From assembly GCA_029782365.1 (NCBI GenBank), contig JAKOUW010000076.1, forward strand, positions 310,001 to 374,000: a DNA stretch of 64,000 nucleotides. Direction: 5' to 3'. Positions 17,276-26,160 of this stretch are shown in pieces. The notes under the pieces are model-generated. The model did not search any database, was not told where the DNA came from, and saw nothing but the letters and a program-made list of their open reading frames with translations. Made by a program: the position numbers and the translations under genes. Source of the stretch: Chloroflexota bacterium. GTDB taxonomy: Bacteria > Chloroflexota > Anaerolineae > Anaerolineales > UBA4823. Numbering within the stretch: position 1 is the first letter of the stretch; the number at the start of each line of letters is the position of its first letter.

Positions 17276-19951
17276 ATGAAGATCATAACGACCCACGACC
17301 AGGCTGATTTTGATGCGATTGCTTCTTTATTAGCTTATCACTTGTTGAATGATGGGTCAATGCCAGTATTGCCGAACCGCCTTAATCGTAATGTGAGGGC
17401 TTTTCTAACCTTATACGGCGCAGAATTGCCTTATGTTGAATTTAAGGATTTACCCAACCAGCCTATCGAGCTTGTTACCTTGGTGGATTCTCAATCGTTG
17501 CCGACATTTCGTGGTTTCAGTCCGCAAACCCAAGTCAACTTGATCGATCACCACCCTGCTAAAAATGCATATCCTGCTACATGGCATGTTGTCCTGGTAC
17601 CCTTGGGTTCAACTGTCACTTTCTTGATTGAGAAAATTCAAGAGAGTAATATCGAAATCTCTCCGATACAAGCGACTTTATTATTATTAGGTATTTATGA
17701 GGACACTGGCTCGTTGACTTACAGCCGGACAACTTCACGCGATATGATCGCAGCCGCTTTCTTATTAACTCAAGGAGCAAACCTTTCGAAAGTTGGTGAA
17801 TTTTTAAACCATCCATTTTCCATGGAACAACAGGCGCTGTATTTGAATCTCAGTAAAACGATTGCGACTCACAAGATCAACGGCCATTCTGTGATGATCG
17901 CGATGGGAGATGCTCGCCAGGTTGATGAAGAATTATCGACGATCGTCCACAAATTACGAGACACATTTGAACCGGATGCTTTGATTGTCTTGTTTGAAAC
18001 ACGTGCCGGAGTGCAGTTGATCGCCAGGTCAAATTCAGACAAAATTGACGTTGGCGCAGTAGCAGCTCATTTTCATGGCGGCGGTCATGATCGGGCCTCT
18101 GCTGCGCTCATTCACCAGGGGGATATTCATCAATTGAAAACGGATTTGATCGATTTGCTTAAACAGCTCGTTGAACCCGATTTAACCGTCGCACAAATTA
18201 TGTCACACGGGTTCCAAGGTATCGCTCCGGATACCCCGGCTGCGGCAGCATCTGAAAGAATGCAGCGGTATGGATTTGAAGGGTATCCGGTTGTTGACAA
18301 AGGAAAAGTTGTCGGGCTTTTAACTCGCCGCTCGGTAGATCGCGCACTGGCTCACAAGCTCAACCTGAGAGCTTCCAGCTTGATGAATCAAGGTGATTTT
18401 ACAATATTTCCAAATCAATCCATTGAAAGCCTGCGCCAGTTAATGATTTCGACAGGTTGGGGCCAAATACCCGTTGAAGATCCAAATGATGGAAGTCTGA
18501 TCGGCATCGTCACTCGAACGGACTTGATTCATGCATTAGATTATAGCGTTAATACGCGGGTGGCTTCTCCTAATCTGGCGGATCGATTGAAACGTGCCTT
18601 GCCCGAGAATCGCTTGATCCTGCTCAAAGCAATTGCAAAGATATCCACAGAGAATCATTTGCGTATTTATATTGTGGGGGGATTTGTCAGAGATCTGATT
18701 CTGGGGCGCGCTGGGGTTGATTTTGACATCGTTGTTGAAGGAGATGCGATTTCATTAGCAAAAGATCTGGTTCAGCGTTACGGCGGCCGGTTGAGCACTC
18801 ACAGGCGCTTCGGTACAGCCAAATGGTATTTGCCGTATTCTTTAGCCGTAGATGTTGATCAAAAGACATTAATAGAACAAAATGCCACTGAACCTGGTAC
18901 GCGCACAGCCGTTTCGGCACCCGACTTTCCGGTTTTCCTCGATTTGATCACCGCACGAACCGAGTTTTATACCTCACCTTCCGCATTGCCCACAATTGAA
19001 AGTGCGTCCATCAAACTAGATTTACATCGGCGAGATTTCACGATCAATACGCTTGCGATTCGGTTAGATGGATTTCACTTCGGGGAGCTCTTGGATTATT
19101 GGGGTGGCGCAAAAGACCTGGAACTTGGGTTGGTGCGAGTGCTCCATTCCCTTTCATTTGTCGATGATCCAACACGTATCTTGCGCGCGATCCGCTTTGA
19201 ACAAAGATTTGGTTTCATCATTGAGGAGCGAACGCTGCATTTATTGAAAGAAGCGCAGGATTTAATCTCCAAATTATCTGGTGACAGGATACGTCACGAA
19301 TTAGATCATATTCTGCGTGAAGAAAATGCTGTTGACATGTTGAAAAGACTCAATGCAGTTGGGGTGTTAACCGCGATCCATCCCACCATACCCTGGGGAG
19401 CAGAATGTGAACGGTTGATTGGGTTAGTCCAAGCCAATCCCTCGATTGAACTGCAAGGAATAAACCCGATCCAATTTACCCAAAGAGCCTGGTTAGACCT
19501 AAAAGTAATTGTATCTTATGGATTATGGTTCGTAAGACTTTCGGCGAGCGAAATACAGCAAATCGGACAGGCACTGCATTTTCCCGCTCGCGATCTGGAT
19601 GTGATTCTACAGGCTCAAGAATTATTTTCCTGTATTCATTTTTTTGTTGGCCAACAACCGAGCCAGATCGCTGAACGGTTGGAAAGTGTTGCTCCAGAGG
19701 CTGTTGTCATCGTTTGGTTTGCGGCAGATGGCAGTGGCGGAAAAAATGAAATCGAAAAATATGTATCCACATACCAGAAGATAATACCTCGATTTAACGG
19801 TGACGATATTCGAGCGCGTGGAATACCACCCGGCCCAGTGTATCGGCAGATTTTGGGAAAATTAAGAAAGGCGTTACTAAATGGAGAAATTCAAAATGCA
19901 GAGCATGAACGGGCCTTTTTTGAAGGATTAATCTCTGAGGTTTCGAAGTAG
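17276..19951 (+). CDS. DHH-CBS-tRNA nucleotidyltransferase fusion
   Basis: Large multidomain protein (891 residues). Residues 1-300 form a DHH/DHHA1 phosphoesterase: THDQADFDAIAS, VDSQSLP, LIDHHPA, EDTGSLTYSRTT and GGGHDRASAA. Residues 305-430 contain two CBS domains, which usually bind adenosine nucleotides. Residues 450-890 are a class II poly(A) polymerase/tRNA nucleotidyltransferase with IVGGFVRDLILGR, the metal pair VDFDIVVEGDA, FGTAKWYL and the downstream RNA-binding helices. The same architecture occurs in A-adding enzymes of organisms such as Aquifex, where CCA addition is split between two proteins, so an A-adding role in tRNA 3' repair is likely. Full CCA addition cannot be excluded. 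It diverges from the cytochrome operon and appears leaderless. Confidence 0.9.
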   Translation: MKIITTHDQADFDAIASLLAYHLLNDGSMPVLPNRLNRNVRAFLTLYGAELPYVEFKDLPNQPIELVTLVDSQSLPTFRGFSPQTQVNLIDHHPAKNAYPATWHVVLVPLGSTVTFLIEKIQESNIEISPIQATLLLLGIYEDTGSLTYSRTTSRDMIAAAFLLTQGANLSKVGEFLNHPFSMEQQALYLNLSKTIATHKINGHSVMIAMGDARQVDEELSTIVHKLRDTFEPDALIVLFETRAGVQLIARSNSDKIDVGAVAAHFHGGGHDRASAALIHQGDIHQLKTDLIDLLKQLVEPDLTVAQIMSHGFQGIAPDTPAAAASERMQRYGFEGYPVVDKGKVVGLLTRRSVDRALAHKLNLRASSLMNQGDFTIFPNQSIESLRQLMISTGWGQIPVEDPNDGSLIGIVTRTDLIHALDYSVNTRVASPNLADRLKRALPENRLILLKAIAKISTENHLRIYIVGGFVRDLILGRAGVDFDIVVEGDAISLAKDLVQRYGGRLSTHRRFGTAKWYLPYSLAVDVDQKTLIEQNATEPGTRTAVSAPDFPVFLDLITARTEFYTSPSALPTIESASIKLDLHRRDFTINTLAIRLDGFHFGELLDYWGGAKDLELGLVRVLHSLSFVDDPTRILRAIRFEQRFGFIIEERTLHLLKEAQDLISKLSGDRIRHELDHILREENAVDMLKRLNAVGVLTAIHPTIPWGAECERLIGLVQANPSIELQGINPIQFTQRAWLDLKVIVSYGLWFVRLSASEIQQIGQALHFPARDLDVILQAQELFSCIHFFVGQQPSQIAERLESVAPEAVVIVWFAADGSGGKNEIEKYVSTYQKIIPRFNGDDIRARGIPPGPVYRQILGKLRKALLNGEIQNAEHERAFFEGLISEVSK

Positions 19952-19962
19952 AGATAGAGATC

Positions 19963-20487
19963 GTGGAAAGAATTATTCTATCTTCATTAGAACAGATGGT
20001 GATTCGAATAGCGAGCCAAAAGGATTTGCGAAATCTTGAATGGGGTGGGGAGTTAATTCACTTCAGACGGATATTTAGTGATGCTTTTCAAAATTCCCTT
20101 CACGGCGCAGCGATTATTTGGATCGCTGAATTTAATCCGTTTGGGTTATTGGGACAATTAATTGTCTCATTGCGCAGTACACGCCCAGAATTATCGGATG
20201 GCCGAAAGCGAGCTTATATTTATGGCTTTAGGGTGAAACCAGAATTCCGCAGCCAGGGAGTTGGTCGCTCGATGCTCTTGCACGCGGAAAAAGATTTGAT
20301 CCGCCGTGGCTATAATTTGATCACGTTAAACGTCGCCCAGGACAATTTAGGCGCCTGGAAACTGTATGAATCGTTGGGTTATCTGGTTGTTGGTGACGAT
20401 GATGGAGAATGGTCGTATGTTGACCACAAAGGCCGCCGGATCGATGTCCACGAACCGGCTTGGCGAATGGAAAAAATTTTGAGGTAG
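19963..20487 (+). CDS. GNAT family N-acetyltransferase
   Basis: Acetyl-CoA-dependent acetyltransferase of 174 residues; the acceptor is unknown. The CoA-binding motif is VKPEFRSQGVGRSMLLHAEKD, shown here as the region around residues 85-105, followed by the beta-5/alpha-4 pair TLNVAQDNLGAWKLYESLGY. The start taken is GTG at 19963; an in-frame ATG at 19996 would remove 11 residues and is equally possible. It follows the nucleotidyltransferase fusion by 11 bases and precedes a secreted hydrolase by three, so all three are probably co-transcribed. RimI-like ribosomal protein acetylation is one option but is not supported by specific residues. Confidence 0.82.
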   Translation: MERIILSSLEQMVIRIASQKDLRNLEWGGELIHFRRIFSDAFQNSLHGAAIIWIAEFNPFGLLGQLIVSLRSTRPELSDGRKRAYIYGFRVKPEFRSQGVGRSMLLHAEKDLIRRGYNLITLNVAQDNLGAWKLYESLGYLVVGDDDGEWSYVDHKGRRIDVHEPAWRMEKILR

Positions 20488-20490
20488 GCA

Positions 20491-21390
20491 ATGCGGAAGG
20501 TAACCGTTGTTCTTACCAGCCTGCTTTTATGTTTTAGCGTATTTTTATTGTTTGTCACCCCTCCTCGAACGCGAGCAGGTGCGTTCGAGGAAGCGGATTT
20601 TATAAATGTCGGTCAAGGTGATGCAATTTTATTACAAGATGGGAATGGCTTTGATGTTCTGATCGATGGAGGTAAACCGTCTGCAGGACCAAGCCTGTTG
20701 GCATTTTTACGGCAGCGTGGGGTTTCCGATATTGATGTGATGGTTGCATCCCACGCAGACAGCGACCACATTGGAGGCCTGATTGATGTCCTCAAAGCTG
20801 ATGATATTCAAGTACATCAAGTTGCCTTTAACGGATATCCAGGTGCCACCGTTACATGGCAAAATTTCATCAGTGCGATTCAAGTGAAAGGGGCGCAACT
20901 AATAGAGATACAGTTTCCCCAAGAATTCAATTGGGGACTGATCCGCGTAAATGTTTTAAATCCAGCAAATGGACTATTGAGCCCGGATACAAACCAGGCA
21001 AGCCTAGTTTTAAAAGTCCGGCTAGAGCAAATCAATTTCCTTTTCACGGGTGATATCGACCAGACCATCGAAGCGACTGTTATCGCCCGAAAAACCCCAA
21101 TTGCCGCGGATATATTGAAAGTAGCTCATCATGGATCTGAATACTCATCGAGTATAAATTTTCTTACTGCGGTAAAACCAAACCAGGCGATCATATCCGT
21201 TGGACCGAATTCTTATGGGCAACCTTCCGCGAACTCGTTAGAACGATTGCAATTTATTGGGGCGAAAATTTGGCGCACAGATTTTTGGGGGACGGTTTCT
21301 ATCTTCAGTTCTGGGTTGAATTACATTATTTCCACTGAATTTAAACCAATGTTTCTTCCATTGGTCATTAACCCTCAACTAAGTCCATAA
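20491..21390 (+). CDS. Secreted ComEC/Rec2-like metallo-beta-lactamase-fold hydrolase
   Basis: The protein (299 residues) has a signal peptide (hydrophobic 4-23, cleavage likely after TRA-GA). The rest is a metallo-hydrolase of the kind found at the C-terminus of ComEC: INVGQGDAILL, LIDGG, the metal motif ASHADSDHIGG, LFTGDID and AHHGSEYSSS. There are no transmembrane competence channel segments, so it is a free secreted enzyme, possibly a nuclease or phosphoesterase acting outside the cell. The C-terminal end KPMFLPLVINP resembles the tail of the M14 carboxypeptidase in this window and may be a surface-sorting or anchoring tail. Substrate unknown. Confidence 0.85.
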   Translation: MRKVTVVLTSLLLCFSVFLLFVTPPRTRAGAFEEADFINVGQGDAILLQDGNGFDVLIDGGKPSAGPSLLAFLRQRGVSDIDVMVASHADSDHIGGLIDVLKADDIQVHQVAFNGYPGATVTWQNFISAIQVKGAQLIEIQFPQEFNWGLIRVNVLNPANGLLSPDTNQASLVLKVRLEQINFLFTGDIDQTIEATVIARKTPIAADILKVAHHGSEYSSSINFLTAVKPNQAIISVGPNSYGQPSANSLERLQFIGAKIWRTDFWGTVSIFSSGLNYIISTEFKPMFLPLVINPQLSP

Positions 21391-21395
21391 ATTTC

Positions 21396-21424
21396 TTGCG
21401 AGAAATAAAGATGTATGTTAAAAT
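21396..21424 (+). promoter_or_regulatory. Promoter of the nusA operon
   Basis: TTGCGA (21396-21401), 17-base spacer, TAAAAT (21419-21424). The predicted start near 21431 lies upstream of the terminator-like hairpin, so that hairpin would be inside the nusA leader. Confidence 0.55.
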
Positions 21425-21465
21425 CGAAGACGTTGTTGTAGGGTCAATTGAAGGCGTTCGTGGAG

Positions 21466-21491
21466 AAAAGTTGGGTGACCCCAACTTTTTT
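21466..21491 (+). terminator. Intrinsic terminator in the nusA leader, probable attenuator
   Basis: AAAAGTTGGG (21466-21475), loop TGAC, CCCAACTTTT (21480-21489), ending in T6. It may also end transcription from the upstream hydrolase gene. With a promoter placed between that gene and the hairpin, it most simply acts as an attenuator of nusA, whose product modulates termination. Confidence 0.75.
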
Positions 21492-21549
21492 GCATCATGG
21501 GTGCCTTTCAACCAATGCCCACCAGTGAAACTTTCGTGGAGTCGGATGG

Positions 21550-23511
21550 ATGAAGAACGAATTTATATTGGCTTTTAATGAGGTACTTGAAGAAAAGCAG
21601 CTTCCAAAGGATGTAATTTTACAGGCTTTGGAAGTCGCCATGGTTTCGGCCTATCGAAAAGATGTAAATGCATCAACGGCACAACATGTTGAGTGCCGGA
21701 TTGACCCCGATACGGGTAGAGTCCGCATCTTTGCCGAAAAAGAGATTGTCGAAAAGGCACAGGATGATCGCACTGAAATATCGCTGGACGAAGCGAATAA
21801 AACCGATCCGAATGCTGTCCTGGGTGGCATGATTGTTGTCGAATCAACGCCAGAAAATTTTGGTCGTGTTGCCGCACAGACAGCCAGGCAGGTTATTCAA
21901 CAGCGCTTGCGAGAAGCTGAGCGTGACACCCAGATGAATCACTTCAATAAGCAGATCGGTGAGATCATCTCGGGCGTTGTGCAAGCAATAACTCCCAACG
22001 GCCTGACAATGGGTTTGGATATGAAAGCCGAAGGCCTGATTCCACCGGGCCAACAAGTTCGCGGTGAGCGATTCCGTTTACACGATCGCATCCAGGCGTT
22101 ATTGGTTGAAGTAAAACAATCAAGCCGAGGGCCGCAGATTATTTTATCTCGTTCTCATCGCAATTTCCTGCGGCGCTTATTAGAGAATGAAGTCCCGGAA
22201 ATTTACCATGGCATGGTGGAGATCCGGTCTATTGCGCGTGAACCCGGCCAGCGAAGTAAAGTTGCTGTAGCTGCATTACAACCTGCCGTCGATCCAGTGG
22301 GTGCATGTGTTGGGATTCGCGGCGTGCGTATTCAAGCGATCGTGCGTGAATTAAACGATGAAAAGATTGATGTGATTGAATATAACGCCGATCCATCCGT
22401 TTATATCTCTAAGGCGTTGAGTCCGGCGCGAGTCAATGGAGTTTACCTGGTTGATCAACACAAGGCATCCAAAACTGCCACGGTGGTCGTTCCTGAAGAT
22501 CAGCTCAGCCTGGCGATTGGCCGGGACGGTCAAAACGCCCGACTGGCCGCGAAATTAACCGGTTGGCGGATTGACATCAAGAGCCTGCCAGAGGCTGCCA
22601 GCGACGCCTTACATAAACTGCAGAGCGATCCTGATTATGCATTTATGAAGGAGCATGAACATTCCGTAGTGCCGCAGGTCGAAAATATTCTGGCGAAAAA
22701 GGCCGAAGGACGACCGGTCACTCCTGAAGAATACCAGACAATTGCCCAATTTGTCGATCGCATTGAACGAGGGCTGATTCGCCGCCGTGATGCTGAAAAG
22801 CGGGTTGAAGACACGAAAGTTAAAGAAATCAAGGCAACCATACCGGAAGCGGCATTTGCTATGGATCTTGTTGACCTTCCGTTCTCCGATCGCCTGTATG
22901 ATGAGTTGAAATTAGCAGGCTATGATACAGTTGGAAGCTTGATGCTGCAACTGAAGCTGGATTCGGACGAAATCCTGAAGTTGGGCGGTATTGGGCCGAA
23001 GGCGATGGATGAAATCAAAACCATTTTGAATACGATTGATTTCTCCGAACAATCTCAAGAGCCGGTTGTTGAAGTGTTGCCGGAACAGGAATCGATAGTT
23101 ATACCTGCTGTCGAACTGCCTGTTGAAGAGCCTGTCATCGAAAAAGTTGAAGTAGTTGAAGAACCGGTTGCTGTAGCTACAGCCGAAAGCCTGACACTCG
23201 AAAGCGTTGCACAAACAGAAGAGGAGAAAATCCCCGAATCTGAGTTGGACGAGCTTGTCGAACCGGTTGGTGTGGAAGAGGAAGACGGCTTAGCTAAATT
23301 GTTTGCTTTACGCCCAGATGTGCTTAACCCGGTGGATGCTGAATACGAAGAAGAAGAAGATGGCGATGGCATCATAAACAAAAAGGGCAAAAAAGGCAAG
23401 AAGGCAAGCAAGAAGCGCCGAACTGTTGAAATGGAATATGATCCCGACAGCGGTGTGATGCTTGTCAAAAGAAAACATAAACACGACACTGGCGATAATT
23501 GGAATTTGTAA
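21550..23511 (+). CDS. nusA: Transcription termination/antitermination factor NusA
   Basis: RNA polymerase-binding elongation factor. Domains in order: N-terminal polymerase-binding domain (1-125), S1 domain (about 135-200, starting GEIISGVVQAITPNGL), two KH domains (about 205-345, with VGACVGIRGVRIQAIVREL and LAIGRDGQNARLAAKLTGW), and a helix-hairpin-helix repeat (LKLGGIGPKAMDEI). These are followed by a long acidic, valine/glutamate-rich linker and a lysine-rich tail. At 653 residues it is longer than most; the extra length is the low-complexity tail. The ATG at 21550 has GGAG nine bases upstream. rimP, the usual first gene of this operon, is absent. Confidence 0.95.
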   Translation: MKNEFILAFNEVLEEKQLPKDVILQALEVAMVSAYRKDVNASTAQHVECRIDPDTGRVRIFAEKEIVEKAQDDRTEISLDEANKTDPNAVLGGMIVVESTPENFGRVAAQTARQVIQQRLREAERDTQMNHFNKQIGEIISGVVQAITPNGLTMGLDMKAEGLIPPGQQVRGERFRLHDRIQALLVEVKQSSRGPQIILSRSHRNFLRRLLENEVPEIYHGMVEIRSIAREPGQRSKVAVAALQPAVDPVGACVGIRGVRIQAIVRELNDEKIDVIEYNADPSVYISKALSPARVNGVYLVDQHKASKTATVVVPEDQLSLAIGRDGQNARLAAKLTGWRIDIKSLPEAASDALHKLQSDPDYAFMKEHEHSVVPQVENILAKKAEGRPVTPEEYQTIAQFVDRIERGLIRRRDAEKRVEDTKVKEIKATIPEAAFAMDLVDLPFSDRLYDELKLAGYDTVGSLMLQLKLDSDEILKLGGIGPKAMDEIKTILNTIDFSEQSQEPVVEVLPEQESIVIPAVELPVEEPVIEKVEVVEEPVAVATAESLTLESVAQTEEEKIPESELDELVEPVGVEEEDGLAKLFALRPDVLNPVDAEYEEEEDGDGIINKKGKKGKKASKKRRTVEMEYDPDSGVMLVKRKHKHDTGDNWNL

Positions 23512-23528
23512 ACGACTACGAGAAAAAA

Positions 23529-23870
23529 GTGCCAAGAAAGAGTGTGAAACGGAAGCATCTTCCTCTGCGTACCTGTGTTGGCTGCAGGGAGATGCTTCCA
23601 AAACGAAATCTGATCCGTATTGTACGCACAACCCAAGGCGTGAAAATCGACCCATCAGGGAAGATGAGCGGCCGAGGTGCGTATCTTCATGACCAGCGCA
23701 GCTGTTGGGATAATGGCCTGCGAGGAGCGCTGGCTGGAGCATTAAAAACTGAATTGACGGTGGATGACCGCGAATATTTGCTGACTTTTGCAGCTAAACT
23801 GGCTAATCCAGAGGAGATACAGTTGACCAGTCATTCACCGAAAGCCGCAGCCGCGGATCCTAAGCAATGA
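23529..23870 (+). CDS. ylxR: YlxR family RNA-binding protein
   Basis: Small basic protein (113 residues from the GTG at 23529) of the DUF448/YlxR family, which sits between nusA and infB in most bacteria; some members bind nucleoid or RNA. The conserved PLRTCVGCREMLPKRNLIRIVR segment is near residue 13 and is followed by GRGAYLHDQRSCW. An in-frame TTG at 23499 would overlap the end of nusA; the GTG just upstream of PRKSVKRKH is preferred because it gives the normal family N-terminus. No strong ribosome site is seen, so coupling to nusA translation is likely. Confidence 0.88.
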   Translation: MPRKSVKRKHLPLRTCVGCREMLPKRNLIRIVRTTQGVKIDPSGKMSGRGAYLHDQRSCWDNGLRGALAGALKTELTVDDREYLLTFAAKLANPEEIQLTSHSPKAAAADPKQ

Positions 23871-23913
23871 TCAAAATTGGTCTCAAATTCCAATCTGCGG
23901 TAGGTTGCATGGT

Positions 23914-23966
23914 GCAAGTGTTCGAAATGGTGGTGTAGCTCCTTTCACTGCTCGAAGAACACTTGC
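23914..23966 (+). promoter_or_regulatory. Long-range hairpin in the infB leader
   Basis: GCAAGTGTTC (23914-23923) and GAACACTTGC (23957-23966) are perfect ten-base complements with a 33-base loop, ending 11 bases before the GGAGGTG ribosome site. A control element or mRNA processing site is possible. Confidence 0.4.
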
Positions 23967-23989
23967 CAGTAAGGTTTGGAGGTGTTTGT

Positions 23990-25783
23990 ATGAGCGAAAT
24001 AGGGCAAAAATCAAAGTCTTTGAAACTGCCTTCGACGATAACAGTTCGGGAACTGGCCACGATTGTTGGAGCAAGCCCAATCGAAGTAATCAAATTATTG
24101 ATGTCGAACGGCGTGATGGCCAGCATTAATCAAACGGTAGATTTTGATACTGCTGCCATCGTCGCCTCCGAGCTTGGCTTTGAGGCGAGCCTGGATGTTC
24201 CAGAACTAGAGAAAAAAGACCTTGGTGAGATCCCCTTGTGGCGGCAAACCATTCTCAAGGAACCTCAAGATAAACTAAGACCAAGACCGCCCGTTGTCGC
24301 AATTCTGGGACATGTTGACCATGGTAAAACGTCTTTGTTGGATGCAATCCGCCACGCCAATGTAGCCAGCGGCGAGGCAGGAGGAATCACCCAACACATC
24401 GGCGCTTACCAAACTGAATTGAAGGGAAAAACAATCACATTCCTGGACACTCCAGGACACTCTGCTTTCACAGCCATGCGAGCGCGCGGCGCCCAAGGTG
24501 CGGATATTGTGGTTCTTGTTGTTGCGGCGGATGATGGTGTCATGCCTCAAACCAAAGAAGCTGCTGCCCATGCCAAAGCCGCCCAAGTCCCGATCATTGT
24601 AGCAATGAATAAAATCGACAAACCAAATGCTGACCCAAACAGGCTCAAACAGCAACTGGCTGAAATTGGCCTTGTGCCAGACGAGTGGGGGGGCGATACG
24701 ATAGTGATTGGTCTCTCCGCCAAGCAGCGCACTGGAATCGAGGATTTGCTTGAGGCGATTCTGCTGGTGGGAGAAAACATGAACATTCTCGCCAATCCCG
24801 ATGGCGCGCCAATGGGAACGGTTATCGAAGCAAAGGTGGAAAAAGCGCGCGGCCCGGTCTCCACTTTATTAATCCAAAACGGCTCGCTAGAAGTGGGAGA
24901 TACGGTAGTAGTGGGCACTACCTACGGGCGGTTAAAAGCCTTGTTCGATTACCGCGGCAGGAAAATTCGAAAAGCAGGTCCTGCTACTCCCGTAGAGGTG
25001 ATGGGTTTGAATGATGTACCGAGCGCAGGAGATTTATTCCAGGTTGTGCCTTCAGAGCGTGACGCGCGCATCATTATTACAGAACGACTTCAAGCCAAAT
25101 TAAAAGATACTGCCTCTAAAAAAGCAGGTGTAACCCTTGAACAACTCTTCGACCAGTATAAAGCTGGCGATCTCAAAGAATTAAGAATAGTTCTTAAGGC
25201 GGATGTCCAGGGTTCATTGGAACCAATTGTGTCATCATTAAATGACCTCAGCGCAGGCGATATAAAAATTCATATATTGCATGCTGAAACAGGAAACATT
25301 GGTGAAAATGATGTCATGTTGGCTTCGGCTTCGAAGGCGATTATTTTGGGCTTCAATGTACAGGCAGACGCTGGCGCCAGGCGGCTGGCAGAAGCGGAAG
25401 CCGTTTCAATCCGGGTATATGACATTATTTACCGTTTGATCGAAGATGTGGAAAAAGCTCTCAAAGGCATGTTAGAACCCGAGTTCAAAGAGGTTGTCAC
25501 CGGGCAGGCAGAAGTAAAAGCAGTTTTCAAAATATCGAAGGTTGGCAATATCGCCGGGTGCAGAATAACATCCGGTGAAATTCGCCGGAATTCAAAAGTT
25601 CATCTCAAACGCAAAGGCGAGGTCATTTTCCAGGGAGAAATCAGTTCCTTGAAGCATCTTCAGGAAGATGTGAAAGAAGTACGCTCTGGATTCGAATGCG
25701 GGATTTCTCTAAAAGGATTCTCTGAATTCGCGCCAGGCGATATTATTGAAGCATTTCTTATAGAAAAAGTAGAGGCAGCATAA
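23990..25783 (+). CDS. infB: Translation initiation factor IF-2
   Basis: GTPase that brings initiator fMet-tRNA to the small ribosomal subunit. A short IF2 N-terminal domain ([21 protein letters not shown]) leads directly into the G domain: [25 protein letters not shown] and the SAK motif. Domains II-IV follow, with the fMet-tRNA-binding C-terminal part beginning near [15 protein letters not shown]. At 597 residues it lacks the long N-terminal extension of enterobacterial IF-2. The ATG at 23990 is chosen because GGAGGTG lies six bases upstream; an earlier in-frame start at 23963 has none. Its stop codon overlaps the rbfA start. Confidence 0.96.
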   Translation: MSEIGQKSKSLKLPSTITVRELATIVGASPIEVIKLLMSNGVMASINQTVDFDTAAIVASELGFEASLDVPELEKKDLGEIPLWRQTILKEPQDKLRPRPPVVAILGHVDHGKTSLLDAIRHANVASGEAGGITQHIGAYQTELKGKTITFLDTPGHSAFTAMRARGAQGADIVVLVVAADDGVMPQTKEAAAHAKAAQVPIIVAMNKIDKPNADPNRLKQQLAEIGLVPDEWGGDTIVIGLSAKQRTGIEDLLEAILLVGENMNILANPDGAPMGTVIEAKVEKARGPVSTLLIQNGSLEVGDTVVVGTTYGRLKALFDYRGRKIRKAGPATPVEVMGLNDVPSAGDLFQVVPSERDARIIITERLQAKLKDTASKKAGVTLEQLFDQYKAGDLKELRIVLKADVQGSLEPIVSSLNDLSAGDIKIHILHAETGNIGENDVMLASASKAIILGFNVQADAGARRLAEAEAVSIRVYDIIYRLIEDVEKALKGMLEPEFKEVVTGQAEVKAVFKISKVGNIAGCRITSGEIRRNSKVHLKRKGEVIFQGEISSLKHLQEDVKEVRSGFECGISLKGFSEFAPGDIIEAFLIEKVEAA

Positions 25784-26160
25784 TGGTTTCAAAGACACGC
25801 GCCACCCGAATCGGTGAAAGAATTCGGGAGGATTTGGCGGAAATTTTGATTTACAAAATGCAAGATCCGCGCTTGTCTGGTATAACAATCACCGAAGTCA
25901 AAATCGATAATGAATTGACTTATGCGGATATCTATTATTCCGCCGTAGAGGGTTCTGAGCGATCGGTTGAGATCCAGGCAGGCTTTGAGCATGCTCAAGG
26001 ATTCTTACGCACGGAATTGGCGCAAAAAGTGGAACTAAGGCATTTTCCACGCCTACGATTTCATTGGGATCCTTCGTTTGAACGGGCTGAGCGTATTGAC
26101 AGGCTGATTGCTGAAATTCGCCGAGAAAACAAACAGACAACTGAAAATGATGGAGAATAA
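25783..26160 (+). CDS. rbfA: Ribosome-binding factor A
   Basis: 30S assembly factor with a KH-like fold (125 residues). It contains RIGERIREDLAEILIYKMQDPRLSGITITEVK, shortened here to its position at residues 8-40, and HFPRLRFHWDPSFERAERIDRLI near the end, both characteristic. Its ATG overlaps the last base of the infB stop codon, showing translational coupling. Place and order match the usual infB-rbfA pair. Confidence 0.94.
   Translation: MVSKTRATRIGERIREDLAEILIYKMQDPRLSGITITEVKIDNELTYADIYYSAVEGSERSVEIQAGFEHAQGFLRTELAQKVELRHFPRLRFHWDPSFERAERIDRLIAEIRRENKQTTENDGE

Noticed and set aside
21396..21578. 60-residue open frame before nusA
   Set aside because: It would begin within the predicted nusA promoter, contain the terminator hairpin and overlap the nusA start; no family motif.
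23890..23975. tRNA-like look of the infB leader (TTCGAA, strong end pairing)
   Set aside because: The pieces do not fit a cloverleaf: no acceptor of seven pairs with correct D, anticodon and T-arm spacing.
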